Part shown: in pieces, positions 18,027-26,791 of the stretch | Layout: each line of letters begins with the position of its first letter | Numbering within the stretch: the first letter of the stretch is position 1 | Assembly (NCBI GenBank): GCA_009774175.1 | Contig: VSNG01000002.1 | Span: forward strand, 134,475-198,474 | DNA length: 64,000 nt | From: Lachnospiraceae bacterium | Lineage (GTDB): Bacteria > Bacillota > Clostridia > Lachnospirales > Lachnospiraceae | Direction: 5' to 3' | Made by a program: the position numbers and the translations under genes | Notes under the pieces: generated by a model | What the model saw: the letters and a program-made list of their open reading frames with translations, nothing else | Databases searched by the model: none | What the model was told of the DNA's origin: nothing

Positions 18027-19781
18027 TTACCTTTCTCTGGAAATTTTCCCGGCCTGAACACGATACACCATATCGCACTTCTCAATGGTCTGTAGTCTGT
18101 GCGCAATAATAACAAGCGTCTTTCTTCCATGTAATCTGTTGATGGAATCCATGATGGCCGCCTCGGTTTCATTGTCAAGCGCGGAGGTCGCCTCATCCAG
18201 CACAAGCACCTCCGGATCCTCATAGAGAGCCCTTGCAATGCTGATCCGCTGTCTCTGTCCGCCGGAAATACGGATGCCCCGCTCCCCGATGCCGGTTTCC
18301 ACGCCCTCAGGCAGACTTTTCACAAAATCATCAAGAGCCGCCTCCTCAAGGGCGCGCCACACCTTCGCGTCGTCTATCTCCTCCTCCGGCACGCCAAAGG
18401 CCACGTTCCGTCGTATGGAATCGTCTATCATAAAAATAGTCTGCGGAATGTAACCGATGTTTTTCAGCCACCCTGCATAGTTCTCGCTTACATCTGTGCC
18501 GTCCGCCAGAATGCGGCCGCTCTCCATCTGCAAAAGACCAAGCAGAATATCTACAATCGTAGTTTTCCCCGCACCAGTCACGCCCACAATGCCCACGGAA
18601 GCGCCAATCGGAATTTCCATGTCCGCATGGTCGAAAATCCAGGTTTCCGTATTCGGATATTTATAGCAGATATCCTCCAGTCGGATCTCCTTTTTAACAG
18701 GCAGGATTTCTACGTTCTGTCTCTGTCTGTAGGCCTCCGGGTCATAGGTCACTTTGCCATCGTGAATCTCCTCCTGCAGGTTATCGCTAACGCCCATAAA
18801 GAAAGGCTCAAAATAGGAAATCGACGTCTGGTAATTATTAATTCTGTTGACGCTTGGAAGCAGTCTCATGGCGGCCACCGCAAGCGCCGACAGCTGCGGC
18901 AGCAAATCTTTGATCTGCGCGCCCTGTCCGATGATCAGGACAAAGTAACCCACCATGCCCCCAATGCACACCGTCTCAATCAAAAGCCGCGGCGTCGCAT
19001 TAAACAGATTATATTTCTGTACGGAATTGACATAGCCCTCTCCGCATTTGGCATATTCGTTGATAAAATAATTTTCCTTACATCCGATTTTAATTTCCTT
19101 AATCCCCATCACGGACTGTTCAATCCACTTATACAGACCGCTGTAATAATCCTGATTGTCCTGCCCTGCCCTGATCATGATGGGCTTTAACACCTTCTTG
19201 ATCACAAAAAGCAAAACCACCATAAGCGCCGCCACCATTACGATCATCATGGGATCGGAATAGAGAAACAGGGCTATCACCAGACAGATAAACACAATGC
19301 ACTCGCTGAAAAGCTGAAGACAGCTTAAAATCAGACCGTACATATTGTTCACATCGGAGGTAATGTTACGCTGAATGACAGAAGTGTCCGCGTTCAGATA
19401 ATACTCGTAGGGCCTCTGCATAAAATTGATCATCATACGCCTTGAAGTGGCGAACTGATTCGTGTAAACGAACTTAAGCTGCATCTTCTGTTGAAAAAAA
19501 AGATATATATTTTTTATTACCGTCATGCCCACAAAGGCAAGCAGTGAAAACATGGCAAACTCAGCGTTACTTTTCATTCCAAACGCCGTATAAACTGCTG
19601 AAAGCAGCTCGCTTTCCTGCACCGCCGAAGGATCCATAACCACCGTCACGATGGGCACGATCATGGAAATGCCCAGACTTTCCAGCACGCCTCCGATCAG
19701 CATCAGAAAGATAAGCGCCACCATGGCCCGCTTCTGTCTGGCATCCAGCAAAACATTCATTTTCTTTAATATTTTTTGCAT
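18027..19781 (-). CDS. ABC transporter, half-size, PglK/MsbA-type lipid-oligosaccharide flippase
   Basis: 584 residues from ATG 19,781 with GGA 8 nt upstream. The N-terminal membrane domain (about residues 20-320, six helices) is fused to a complete ATPase domain: Walker A G-V-T-G-A-G-K-T at 400-407, signature I-S-G-G-Q at 505-509, Walker B V-L-V-L-D-E at 525-530 and the switch His in I-A-H-R-L. Half-size ABC exporters next to glycan genes, such as PglK of Campylobacter, flip undecaprenyl-diphosphate oligosaccharides. No MOP-type Wzx is seen anywhere in the window, so this is the best flippase candidate for at least one glycan made here. Confidence 0.87.
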   Translation of the reverse strand: MQKILKKMNVLLDARQKRAMVALIFLMLIGGVLESLGISMIVPIVTVVMDPSAVQESELLSAVYTAFGMKSNAEFAMFSLLAFVGMTVIKNIYLFFQQKMQLKFVYTNQFATSRRMMINFMQRPYEYYLNADTSVIQRNITSDVNNMYGLILSCLQLFSECIVFICLVIALFLYSDPMMIVMVAALMVVLLFVIKKVLKPIMIRAGQDNQDYYSGLYKWIEQSVMGIKEIKIGCKENYFINEYAKCGEGYVNSVQKYNLFNATPRLLIETVCIGGMVGYFVLIIGQGAQIKDLLPQLSALAVAAMRLLPSVNRINNYQTSISYFEPFFMGVSDNLQEEIHDGKVTYDPEAYRQRQNVEILPVKKEIRLEDICYKYPNTETWIFDHADMEIPIGASVGIVGVTGAGKTTIVDILLGLLQMESGRILADGTDVSENYAGWLKNIGYIPQTIFMIDDSIRRNVAFGVPEEEIDDAKVWRALEEAALDDFVKSLPEGVETGIGERGIRISGGQRQRISIARALYEDPEVLVLDEATSALDNETEAAIMDSINRLHGRKTLVIIAHRLQTIEKCDMVYRVQAGKISRER

Positions 19782-19947
19782 GATCCGTTTCCTTTGTCCT
19801 GACACATAACCGTTCAGCCTGCGCCGTTTGTAATCCGCGGCCAGTCGCTCTTACCGCTTCCATCCGTCCAGACTGTCACCGACTATCTTACCACATGAGC
19901 GCCTTTCGCGCAAATTCTCCACCGCAGCTCAAACTGCCGCCGCCCCT

Positions 19948-21021
19948 TTAATAAATGTCGTCATTTTGCCGGTGCAGTCTGGGATCTTCATACCTGTCCA
20001 TAAAATCCTCCCCCAGATACACAATTTCCTCGGCAAATCGAATGTTGCGCACTACCGTAAAAACAGAGATCACACGGCGGAAGACAAGACCGTCGATATA
20101 ATTTAACACCTCCATGGGAAACTTCCTGTCAAGGACGATATGTTCCGAAAAAAGCGTCTCATAATCCAGCAGGTCTCTCGGATGCGGTTTAATCAGAATC
20201 ACCGACTCCGCCCCGTCTATTTGACCATATAAGTCAATGCAATCCCGGAAAATCCTTTCCCGCACGGAAAGCTCGCACAGGGGCTCTGTCAGAAGCAGTA
20301 TATTTTCCTTCCCTGTAGCAAGCTTTTCCTGTATTTCTTCTATATTGGAAACAAAAAGCCGCACCAGAAGCGCCTTATCCTCCTTTGTCAGACCCTCCGC
20401 CAGCTCCTGTCTGGACTTCTCAATATACTTCGGACAGGGATAGGGCAAAACGGAAATATCGTTTACCTCCATATCCAGACAGTACTTTCCCCAGCCGTTT
20501 TGAATAAAAATAAGATTCAGGGAGGCAAGAAACGCTTTTAATTTGAAATGTCCCCTGTTGTCATAGCGGGCGGTATCATACGTGCTGATACAGTCCAGCC
20601 CATCCTCCAGCGCGTGATAATAAATTTTTTTACAGCTTAAATAATAACCGATGGGATCGGAATCGCAGAAAACGTAAATATCCTTATATTCCTTAAAATT
20701 CACAGGCACATAGGGCTCCTGCGCCCTGCCCAGAAGTTTTGTATATCGGATACGGGAAAGCAGATTGAGAAACAGATTTCCCCTGTCCACATGATACTTC
20801 ATGATTTCAGGGAAATTCACATCTTCCTTCTCCTCGAACATATAAACCGCCTCAAAGAGTCCGCAGGCCAAAGCCCTCTCCTTCAAATCCCCGAAATCAT
20901 TGGACATGGTGCTCATAACAAGAGCAGCTTTCCCCCGCTTTTCTCCGGGCAGATTCAGTTCCTTCAAACATGCCACATACACATGATAGTATGTGTGGCA
21001 GACATAAATTCGATCCTTCAT
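19948..21021 (-). CDS. Sialyltransferase-like GT-B enzyme, candidate pseudaminyltransferase
   Basis: 357 residues. The N-terminus I-Y-V-C-H-T-Y-Y-H-V resembles GT52-type sialyltransferases and capsule transferases. Two motifs shared by bacterial sialyltransferases of GT38, GT52 and GT80 are visible: E-D-G at residues 139-141 (the D/E-D/E-G motif with the catalytic acid) and K-P-H-P-R-D at 278-283 (the HP motif that binds CMP). The gene sits in one operon with pseF and pseI, overlapping the ATP-grasp gene by 4 nt (ATGA). I infer transfer of a pseudaminic-acid-type nonulosonic acid from its CMP form. The exact donor and acceptor remain open. Shine-Dalgarno is weak, so translation is probably coupled. 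Confidence 0.72.
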   Translation of the reverse strand: MKDRIYVCHTYYHVYVACLKELNLPGEKRGKAALVMSTMSNDFGDLKERALACGLFEAVYMFEEKEDVNFPEIMKYHVDRGNLFLNLLSRIRYTKLLGRAQEPYVPVNFKEYKDIYVFCDSDPIGYYLSCKKIYYHALEDGLDCISTYDTARYDNRGHFKLKAFLASLNLIFIQNGWGKYCLDMEVNDISVLPYPCPKYIEKSRQELAEGLTKEDKALLVRLFVSNIEEIQEKLATGKENILLLTEPLCELSVRERIFRDCIDLYGQIDGAESVILIKPHPRDLLDYETLFSEHIVLDRKFPMEVLNYIDGLVFRRVISVFTVVRNIRFAEEIVYLGEDFMDRYEDPRLHRQNDDIY

Positions 21022-22268
21022 CGTATCGTTACCCCGATCTGCGCCAGCGCCCGTTTCCCCCGTTCCATAGCTTCCGCCGGAGTCTTACCCACCGTAATCA
21101 CATGCCCCAGCCTGTCATTGCTGGAATGCGTACCCTGTACGGCCTCCCCTGGTTTTTTATACAGCGCGATCTCCTCGATCCCCTCCGCCCCGTAAAGGGC
21201 ATCCGGCACGGTTATCTTATAAAGCGCACCGCTTTGATTCTCCCTGGCGTGAATAAAATGAATCGCCGCGCCCTGAGATTTTGCCGGAGTAAGATCCGGC
21301 GTTTCCCCCGTGGCCAGAACAACGGAGGCGCCCACCATGTCGATGCCGGTAGAAAGGGGCACCAGCCGTGATGTGATAAAATCGCCGCCAAGCCTTGCCG
21401 CCAGCTCTACAATCTTCGGGCCTTCCACTGTCACCTTTATTTCCACATGAGCGGGCGCATTTTCCATGCCGACGGCCCTGACCGCCTGCGCCGCCGTCTC
21501 CCGAATCTGTTTCTGCGTCTCCGCCCCCAGCCTGCTTGGCTCGCAGTGGGCCAGCTCCACAAAATAGGGAAGCGGCGTGATATACTTATCCGTAATCGCC
21601 AGTACATGGGGCTCGCCCTCAATCACCATAATCTCAACGCTGACCTCCGGCCCCTGCATATATTCTTCCACCATTACGATACCGCCCCGGGAGTTTTCCC
21701 GGCTGTAGCGGTAGGTCTGCTCTTTCAGCTCACGGAAATTTTCCGGCTCGTTTCCTTTCTTCGATGTGTCCAGAAGCACTACGCCCCGGCTGCCCGCATT
21801 GTCCGCAGGCTTTACGATGCAGCGCCCGCCAAATCGGTCTACCGCTGCAGAAAACGCTTCAAAATCCGCCGCCGCATAATATTTCGGTATGGGCACGCTG
21901 CACTCCCGCAGGCGATCCCGCATTTTACTTTTGATGGTGGCACAGCATGCGTTCTCGTAGGAAAGATCCGGACGCTTTCCCAGCCTTTCATTGACATAGG
22001 CCGCCGTCCGCACGGGACCGTCGCTGGTCGAGGTAATTACCACATCCGGCTGATACAAAAGCGCCTGCCTGTAAACCTCCTCCTGATCCAGCGTGCTGAC
22101 CACCAGCTTTACGTCCGCCAGCTCAAAACCAACTGCCGTTTCGTCATAATCCACTAAAATGATCTGATAGCCCAGCTCCTTCGCCTTTTTTATGGCCGGT
22201 ACTTGAAGCGCGCTGGCTCCCAGAATCATCATCTTTTTCTGCTTTTCGCTCACTTTTGTCTTCTCCAT
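21018..22268 (-). CDS. ATP-grasp ligase in the pseudaminic acid operon
   Basis: About 416 residues from ATG 22,268. A PurK/biotin-carboxylase-like layout is seen: Rossmann start M-M-I-L-G-A-S, nucleotide-binding K-P-A-D-N-A-G-S-R-G-V near the middle, E-E-Y-M-Q-G-P-E-V-S-V-E, and V-E-L-A-A-R-L-G-G-D-F as the metal/phosphate block. The start is uncertain: GTG 22,253 has GGAGAAG upstream and may be the true one. Such enzymes join a carboxylic acid to an amine. Between the Pse synthase and the sialyltransferase-like gene, it may add an acyl or amino-acid group to the nonulosonic acid or its precursor. That is inference; no such step is part of the standard Pse pathway. Confidence 0.75.
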   Translation of the reverse strand: MEKTKVSEKQKKMMILGASALQVPAIKKAKELGYQIILVDYDETAVGFELADVKLVVSTLDQEEVYRQALLYQPDVVITSTSDGPVRTAAYVNERLGKRPDLSYENACCATIKSKMRDRLRECSVPIPKYYAAADFEAFSAAVDRFGGRCIVKPADNAGSRGVVLLDTSKKGNEPENFRELKEQTYRYSRENSRGGIVMVEEYMQGPEVSVEIMVIEGEPHVLAITDKYITPLPYFVELAHCEPSRLGAETQKQIRETAAQAVRAVGMENAPAHVEIKVTVEGPKIVELAARLGGDFITSRLVPLSTGIDMVGASVVLATGETPDLTPAKSQGAAIHFIHARENQSGALYKITVPDALYGAEGIEEIALYKKPGEAVQGTHSSNDRLGHVITVGKTPAEAMERGKRALAQIGVTIR

Positions 22269-22351
22269 CCGGGCACATGCCTTTACATACAATGGACATA
22301 GCCCCAAAACTTCCGGCCTTTCTCAAACGTCCGCCTTCCTAATCATGGCGC

Positions 22352-23407
22352 TCATTCCACATATTCCCAGGCCATGGGCGTTCCCCTTGGGATGGAAACA
22401 CGGGCTTTTTTGCCAAGCACTTCCTCATAGTACATGGGCGCCATTCCGAAGGCCGGACGTATGGACCGCAGATTTTCCGGCGTAAAGACTTCCCCTGCCC
22501 CGATATCCTGCGTCACAAAGAGGGAACGGCCCTCTTCCCTGCTTCTCTCCTGCTTCTCCGTCAGCTGATAAGTTACCCTGCCAAGGGCTTTCTCCACAAT
22601 CCGTATCTCGTCCGCCATCTTTTTAAACTCCGCCGGTTCCATGGAAAAGGCCGCATCCGGCCCGCCGTCCGCACGGGAGAGCGTAAAGTGCTTCTCCACC
22701 ATCCGCGCGCCAAGCGCCACCGAAGCCACCGCCACCGCAGAGCCCATGCTGTGATCGGACAGTCCCGTCATACAGTCGAAAACCTCCGCCATATGAGGAA
22801 TGACCCTGATATTCATATCCTCATAGGGGGATGGGTAAGTAGACGTGCACTTCAAAAGTATGATCTGATCGTTTCCTTCTTCCCTGCATACTCTGACCGC
22901 CCTCTCGATATCCTCCAGATAAGCGATCCCCGTCGCCATGATAACCGGTTTCCCAAGCTTCGCGATTTTTCGAATTAACGGAATGTCCCGAATCTCGAAA
23001 GAGGCAATCTTATAGGCGGGCATATCCATTTCCTCCATAAAATCCACCGCCGTGAAATCAAAGGGAGAAGAAAAGCAGTCCATTCCCAAATCGTTTGCCA
23101 GCTTCACAAGCCTGGGCTGCCAATCCCATGGCGTAAATGCCTCCTGATACAGCTTATAGAAAGTGGTGCCGTCCCAGATCGTTCCCTGCTTAATCTGAAA
23201 GTATTCATTTTCACAGTCCATGGTAATGGTGTCCGCCGTGTAGGTCTGGAGCTTTACCGCATCCGCGCCCGCCGCCTTCGCCGCCCGTATGATGGCCTCC
23301 GCCCTGTCGTAGTCCTGTAAATGATTGGCTGACATCTCCGCCACAATATAAGTCGGCTGCCCCTCTCCGATCAGACGGCTGCCAATCCTGATTGTATCCT
23401 GTCCCAT
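22352..23407 (-). CDS. pseI: Pseudaminic acid synthase (NeuB family, PseI)
   Basis: 351 residues from ATG 23,407, which has a perfect GGAGGT 4 nt upstream; the ATG at 23,419 includes that site. The NeuB barrel shows A-E-M-S-A-N-H, K-L-Q-T-Y-T-A-D-T-I-T, G-T-I-W-D-G-T-T-F-Y-K-L-Y, the metal-binding-type K-C-T-S-T-Y-P-S-P and V-E-K-H-F-T-L. A C-terminal SAF/antifreeze-like domain ends the protein. The Q-T-Y-T and T-I-W-D-G-x-T blocks are those of PseI rather than of sialic or legionaminic acid synthases. It condenses phosphoenolpyruvate with 2,4-diacetamido-2,4,6-trideoxy-L-altrose. The gene overlaps nothing but starts within 3 nt of the pseF stop. Confidence 0.92.
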   Translation of the reverse strand: MGQDTIRIGSRLIGEGQPTYIVAEMSANHLQDYDRAEAIIRAAKAAGADAVKLQTYTADTITMDCENEYFQIKQGTIWDGTTFYKLYQEAFTPWDWQPRLVKLANDLGMDCFSSPFDFTAVDFMEEMDMPAYKIASFEIRDIPLIRKIAKLGKPVIMATGIAYLEDIERAVRVCREEGNDQIILLKCTSTYPSPYEDMNIRVIPHMAEVFDCMTGLSDHSMGSAVAVASVALGARMVEKHFTLSRADGGPDAAFSMEPAEFKKMADEIRIVEKALGRVTYQLTEKQERSREEGRSLFVTQDIGAGEVFTPENLRSIRPAFGMAPMYYEEVLGKKARVSIPRGTPMAWEYVE

Positions 23408-23409
23408 AA

Positions 23410-24129
23410 TTACCTCCATGACCGCGCACCTGCTTCCCGCATCATCCGAAATTTCATTTCCGCCAGCTCCAGATCCGACGGATTATCAATATCCTGTACT
23501 TCCGTTTCCGGCACAATAATGGGCATATATCCGTCCGGCAGATCGCCCTTGCAGGCCCGATACCGCTCCACATGGTAGCAGTAAAACTGGCCGCTGTCGT
23601 GATATACCGGCTCTAAATCCTGAGACCGTTTCATGGCATTCTCAGGATAACAGTACATAAGCTTCCCGTCCCGGATGGCCATACCCCGCTGGGGCGGAAA
23701 AGAATAACGGACTACCGGCATTACCCCGGAGGCATCCTGCTCCACCAGAAGTTTCATTGCCTCTGTGAGCTTCTTTGCCGTCACAAAAGGCGCAGTGGGA
23801 TAAATGCAGGCCATGTAGTCGAACGTCTCTCCCCTTTTCTCGTAAGCCGCAAGCACTTCCATCAGCACATCATCCGTACTGGCAAAATCACCGGACGTCT
23901 CCTCGCTTCTCATAAAAGGAACCGCCGCCCCCGCATCTTTGGCTATCCGCGCTATTTCCTCATCATCGGTAGACACCATAACTTCACGGAAAATCCCCGA
24001 TTGCAGGGCCGCCTCAATACCGTAGACCAGCATTGGCTTCCCCATAAATTCTTTTATATTCTTTCCCGGTATTCGCTTGCTGCCGCCCCTGGCTGTAATA
24101 ATCGCCACCGCATTCAACTCTGTTCCCAT
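23410..24129 (-). CDS. pseF: CMP-pseudaminic acid synthetase (cytidylyltransferase PseF)
   Basis: 239 residues, typical for the family. The N-terminal CTP loop I-I-T-A-R-G-G-S-K-R-I-P-G-K-N is intact, M-V-S-T-D-D-E-E-I follows, and the C-terminal R-S-Q-D-L-E-P-V-Y-H-D-S-G-Q-F-Y block matches PseF. It activates pseudaminic acid with CTP, giving CMP-Pse for the transferase encoded two genes later. A promoter candidate (24,170-24,198) lies just upstream, so this gene appears to head a sub-operon running pseF, pseI, ATP-grasp, GT and ABC transporter. AAAGGA lies 12 nt before the ATG. Confidence 0.92.
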   Translation of the reverse strand: MGTELNAVAIITARGGSKRIPGKNIKEFMGKPMLVYGIEAALQSGIFREVMVSTDDEEIARIAKDAGAAVPFMRSEETSGDFASTDDVLMEVLAAYEKRGETFDYMACIYPTAPFVTAKKLTEAMKLLVEQDASGVMPVVRYSFPPQRGMAIRDGKLMYCYPENAMKRSQDLEPVYHDSGQFYCYHVERYRACKGDLPDGYMPIIVPETEVQDIDNPSDLELAEMKFRMMREAGARSWR

Positions 24130-24169
24130 GAAACGCCGTTTCCTTTCAGACTTGTTATTCCTATTCGTT

Positions 24170-24198
24170 ATTGTAATATCCAGTCCGTGAAATGTAAA
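24170..24198 (-). promoter_or_regulatory. Sigma-A-type promoter for pseF
   Basis: On the minus strand, -35 TTTACA (24,193-24,198) and -10 TACAAT (24,170-24,175) are separated by 17 nt. Each hexamer matches five of six consensus bases. It lies about 40 nt upstream of the pseF ATG with a ribosome binding site between. Confidence 0.6.
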
Positions 24199-24337
24199 GG
24201 AGTCATCCCGTTTGCCGGATTACGCCCGCTTCCAATGCTGCAAAAGGCTCTTCTGCGCCCGCTAATCACCCTCTGGTATTCCTGCGCCAGATAAATTAAA
24301 AACGGCCTCCCTGTTTTCCGGCAGGAAAAGAAACATA

Positions 24338-24384
24338 ACAAAAGAAAAATCCGACAGAAACTGTCCTGAACGTGCAGAATGCAC
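24338..24384 (-). terminator. Weak intrinsic terminator after aminotransferase-PseG gene
   Basis: On the minus strand GTGCA-TTC-TGCAC is followed by GACAG-TTT-CTGTC (24,353-24,365) and then GGATTTTTCTTTTG. The stems are only 5 bp, so termination may be partial. Confidence 0.35.
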
Positions 24385-24551
24385 ATCTGCTAGAATTTCT
24401 CTGATGAATTACTATATTTTGTGTCTGATACTCGTTTTTATTTTCTTACGTTCCATATTTTGTTACGCTTCACGTCATTATGTTATTTCATAATTTTTTC
24501 TACATCCAATTGTTTCATGCAAATTCCATGGATATCTTTTACACCGTACAT

Positions 24552-26756
24552 CTACAGCCTGACAATCTCCTCCGCAATCCGCGCCGCGCCCTGTCCGTCC
24601 GTCACCAGGGAAAGCGCCTCTTTCATGCGCTCTCGAAGCGTCGGGTCCGCAAGCAGTTTTTTCAAATTCCCGCAAACCGCCTCCAGACAGTCTTCTCTGC
24701 TTTTCCTGATATCCCCGGCATAGAGCATACGCTCCTCTTCCCCGAAAAACTCCCTGTCGTACTGCTGATTATCCGCCGCCTGAAAAAACACCGTGGGAAC
24801 GCCCATTGCGGAAAGTTCAAAGAGCATGGTGCCCGCCGCGGAAACCGCCGCGTCGCATACCGTCATCAGTCCCGCCATGTCCTTACAGGGACAGTGAACC
24901 TTCACATTCGGATGCTTTCCGGCAAAATCCGCAATCTCTTTCCCATGAGGATGAAATTCGCCCACAACCGTGTGAAAAACAACGTTTTCAAAACTTTCGT
25001 CTTCCGCCGTTTTCTGTAATATTCCCAAAAGCGCGTCCTGCGCATCGCCGCCGCCGCTGGCAAGCAATACGGAAAACTGCCCGTTTTGCTGCTCCCCGCC
25101 GCCCGCGCACATCTCGCCCGCTTTCTCATAATCCGACAGGCCTTCCGCCTTTTCCTGCACGGAAACTTCCCGCGCAAACTCCTCCCGCAGCGGCACATAG
25201 GCCGTCCCCAGCAAAAGCCTCGTTCCGCTTTTGTAGGTCTCCTCATAAGGGAAGCGCACATGGTAAGCGTTATAATTAATCAACATGTCCACAGGACAGA
25301 TCGGATCAAAGCAGTCGTCCATGCGGACAAGGCGCACGATGTCCTTCAATCCTTCAAAATAAGCCTCGGTAGCCTGATAGGAATCCACAAGAAGCGTCCT
25401 GATACCGGCCATGGTCAGTATTTCCCGAAGTCTTGGCAGCTCCTCCTCCATCCAGTCCCATCTTGTATGCAGGCAAAGCTGCTCCATGCCCGCCTGTGAA
25501 ATCATCTCGCGGGGCCAGTCATCCGCCGTCAGAAACAGAACCCGGCATCCCCTTTTTACAAGCTGTCCGGCAATGGTAATACAGCGCATCACATGTCCCA
25601 TTGCAATCACCTTGTTGGCATCCACCCGAATCCCGATTACCGGCTGGTTTTCAAACAGGTTAAGGGTCTGCACAACCCTCTCCATCTCCTTTTCGCCGTA
25701 TCGCTGGTCTATGGGAAGCGCAAGCATATGTTCAAAGATATAGTCTTCATCCCCCTGCATTTCGTTTTTGTTCTGTTCGCCTACCGGCCAAAGCACCGGC
25801 GCATAAATATCCCGCTCACCCAGAAATCTTTGCAGTTCGTTCCTGTCTTTTACATATACGGGAAAATAGAGCGGCGACTGCGCCTCTCCTCTCAAAAAAA
25901 TCGGCCAGAGTCTTTTCAAAGAACTGATATTATCATATAAGTACTCATAGTTTTCCGCTCTCTTCTGTCTCGCCCCCTCCTCATCAGCCAAAGACAGAAT
26001 GTGTGCGGACAAAAGGGAAATGGCGCGCACTCCCTCATATCGGTCAAGGGCCTCCTCCTGCGCACGGTTTTCTGTCAGAAATGCAGTCTTACGAATCTGC
26101 TTTTCTTCCTCCGTCAGATCTTCCTTCCTCAAATATTCCCACTTCTGCGCAAGAGGGGTCAGTCTTTCTTTCCCGTAGTCTTCCCCATCCCGTAAAATGT
26201 CCGTCGCAAGCGGCAGATCGGAAGCCGCAAATCCTCCGTCGGGAACCGCGTACCATTTACGCAGGCTTCCCACCACAAAATCCGCGTCCTTTCCCGCTTC
26301 CTCCAGATAATAGGACTGGGTTACATCCTCCATCACCATGATTCCGCTTTTTCGAAGCGCCTGCATCTGCTTACGCACAACTTTGCAGGTATCCGCCCCG
26401 TAATATGGATGTATAAAAATAAGACCGGGATCACATTCCAGAGAAAGCCTGAAAATTTCCTCCCCGGCCGTTTCCAGCGCCCTGTCCACGGAATAAAACG
26501 CCAACTCCCAGCCCCGATGCAAAAACGGCAGAAATACCGAATCGCACATATAGGCCGGCATCAGGCAGCATTTCGATATATCAGGGCGCTCACGCTCCAG
26601 GCTGATCAGGGCAAGTTCTATCGCCTCTCTGCCGGAAGCCGTATAACACTGGTTCTTTTTTCCGTACTTCTCCACCTGCGCAAGATGAAGGGTACCGATT
26701 GTACCGGCTTTTTTCGCCTCATCCGGATTCACTTCAAAAATACTTCCGATCTCCAC
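24552..26756 (-). CDS. pseG: Fusion of DegT-like aminotransferase and PseG UDP-sugar hydrolase
   Basis: 734 residues from a GTG with AGGGGG 9 nt upstream. Residues 1 to about 370 are a PLP aminotransferase of fold type I: T-A-S-G-R-E-A near 39-45, M-E-D near 142 with the pyridine-binding Asp, and a candidate Schiff-base K167 in G-S-L-R-K-W with P-D-G-G-F. From residue 374 the protein is PseG-like (GT-B fold): R-V-D-A-N-K-V-I-A-M-G-H-V-M-R with H388 at the known active-site position, and S-A-A-G-T-M-L-F-E-L late. PseG releases UDP from UDP-2,4-diacetamido-trideoxy-L-altrose, giving the PseI substrate. A separate pseC is nearby, so the fused aminotransferase is a second one of unknown substrate. 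Confidence 0.85.
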   Translation of the reverse strand: MEIGSIFEVNPDEAKKAGTIGTLHLAQVEKYGKKNQCYTASGREAIELALISLERERPDISKCCLMPAYMCDSVFLPFLHRGWELAFYSVDRALETAGEEIFRLSLECDPGLIFIHPYYGADTCKVVRKQMQALRKSGIMVMEDVTQSYYLEEAGKDADFVVGSLRKWYAVPDGGFAASDLPLATDILRDGEDYGKERLTPLAQKWEYLRKEDLTEEEKQIRKTAFLTENRAQEEALDRYEGVRAISLLSAHILSLADEEGARQKRAENYEYLYDNISSLKRLWPIFLRGEAQSPLYFPVYVKDRNELQRFLGERDIYAPVLWPVGEQNKNEMQGDEDYIFEHMLALPIDQRYGEKEMERVVQTLNLFENQPVIGIRVDANKVIAMGHVMRCITIAGQLVKRGCRVLFLTADDWPREMISQAGMEQLCLHTRWDWMEEELPRLREILTMAGIRTLLVDSYQATEAYFEGLKDIVRLVRMDDCFDPICPVDMLINYNAYHVRFPYEETYKSGTRLLLGTAYVPLREEFAREVSVQEKAEGLSDYEKAGEMCAGGGEQQNGQFSVLLASGGGDAQDALLGILQKTAEDESFENVVFHTVVGEFHPHGKEIADFAGKHPNVKVHCPCKDMAGLMTVCDAAVSAAGTMLFELSAMGVPTVFFQAADNQQYDREFFGEEERMLYAGDIRKSREDCLEAVCGNLKKLLADPTLRERMKEALSLVTDGQGAARIAEEIVRL

Positions 26757-26791
26757 AGTATTCCGCCCCCTTTAACCCCAGATTTTCAACG

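Larger units (their letters stand above)
24130..24551. other. Intergenic region (422 nt) inside the Pse locus
   Basis: This is the only gap above 300 nt without a gene. Its pseF-proximal end holds a sigma-A-type promoter (24,170-24,198). The middle has two small hairpins followed by an A/T-rich tract that reads as a weak minus-strand terminator (24,338-24,384). The rest is AT-rich and no reading frame in it has a ribosome binding site or family resemblance; a 72-codon frame at 24,168-24,386 is Cys-rich and looks accidental. The gap probably separates the transcript ending with the aminotransferase-PseG gene from a new one starting at pseF. Confidence 0.6.

Noticed and set aside
24168..24386. 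72-codon minus-strand frame in the only large intergenic gap
   Set aside because: No ribosome binding site, overlaps the pseF promoter and the hairpins, Cys/Arg-rich accidental composition.
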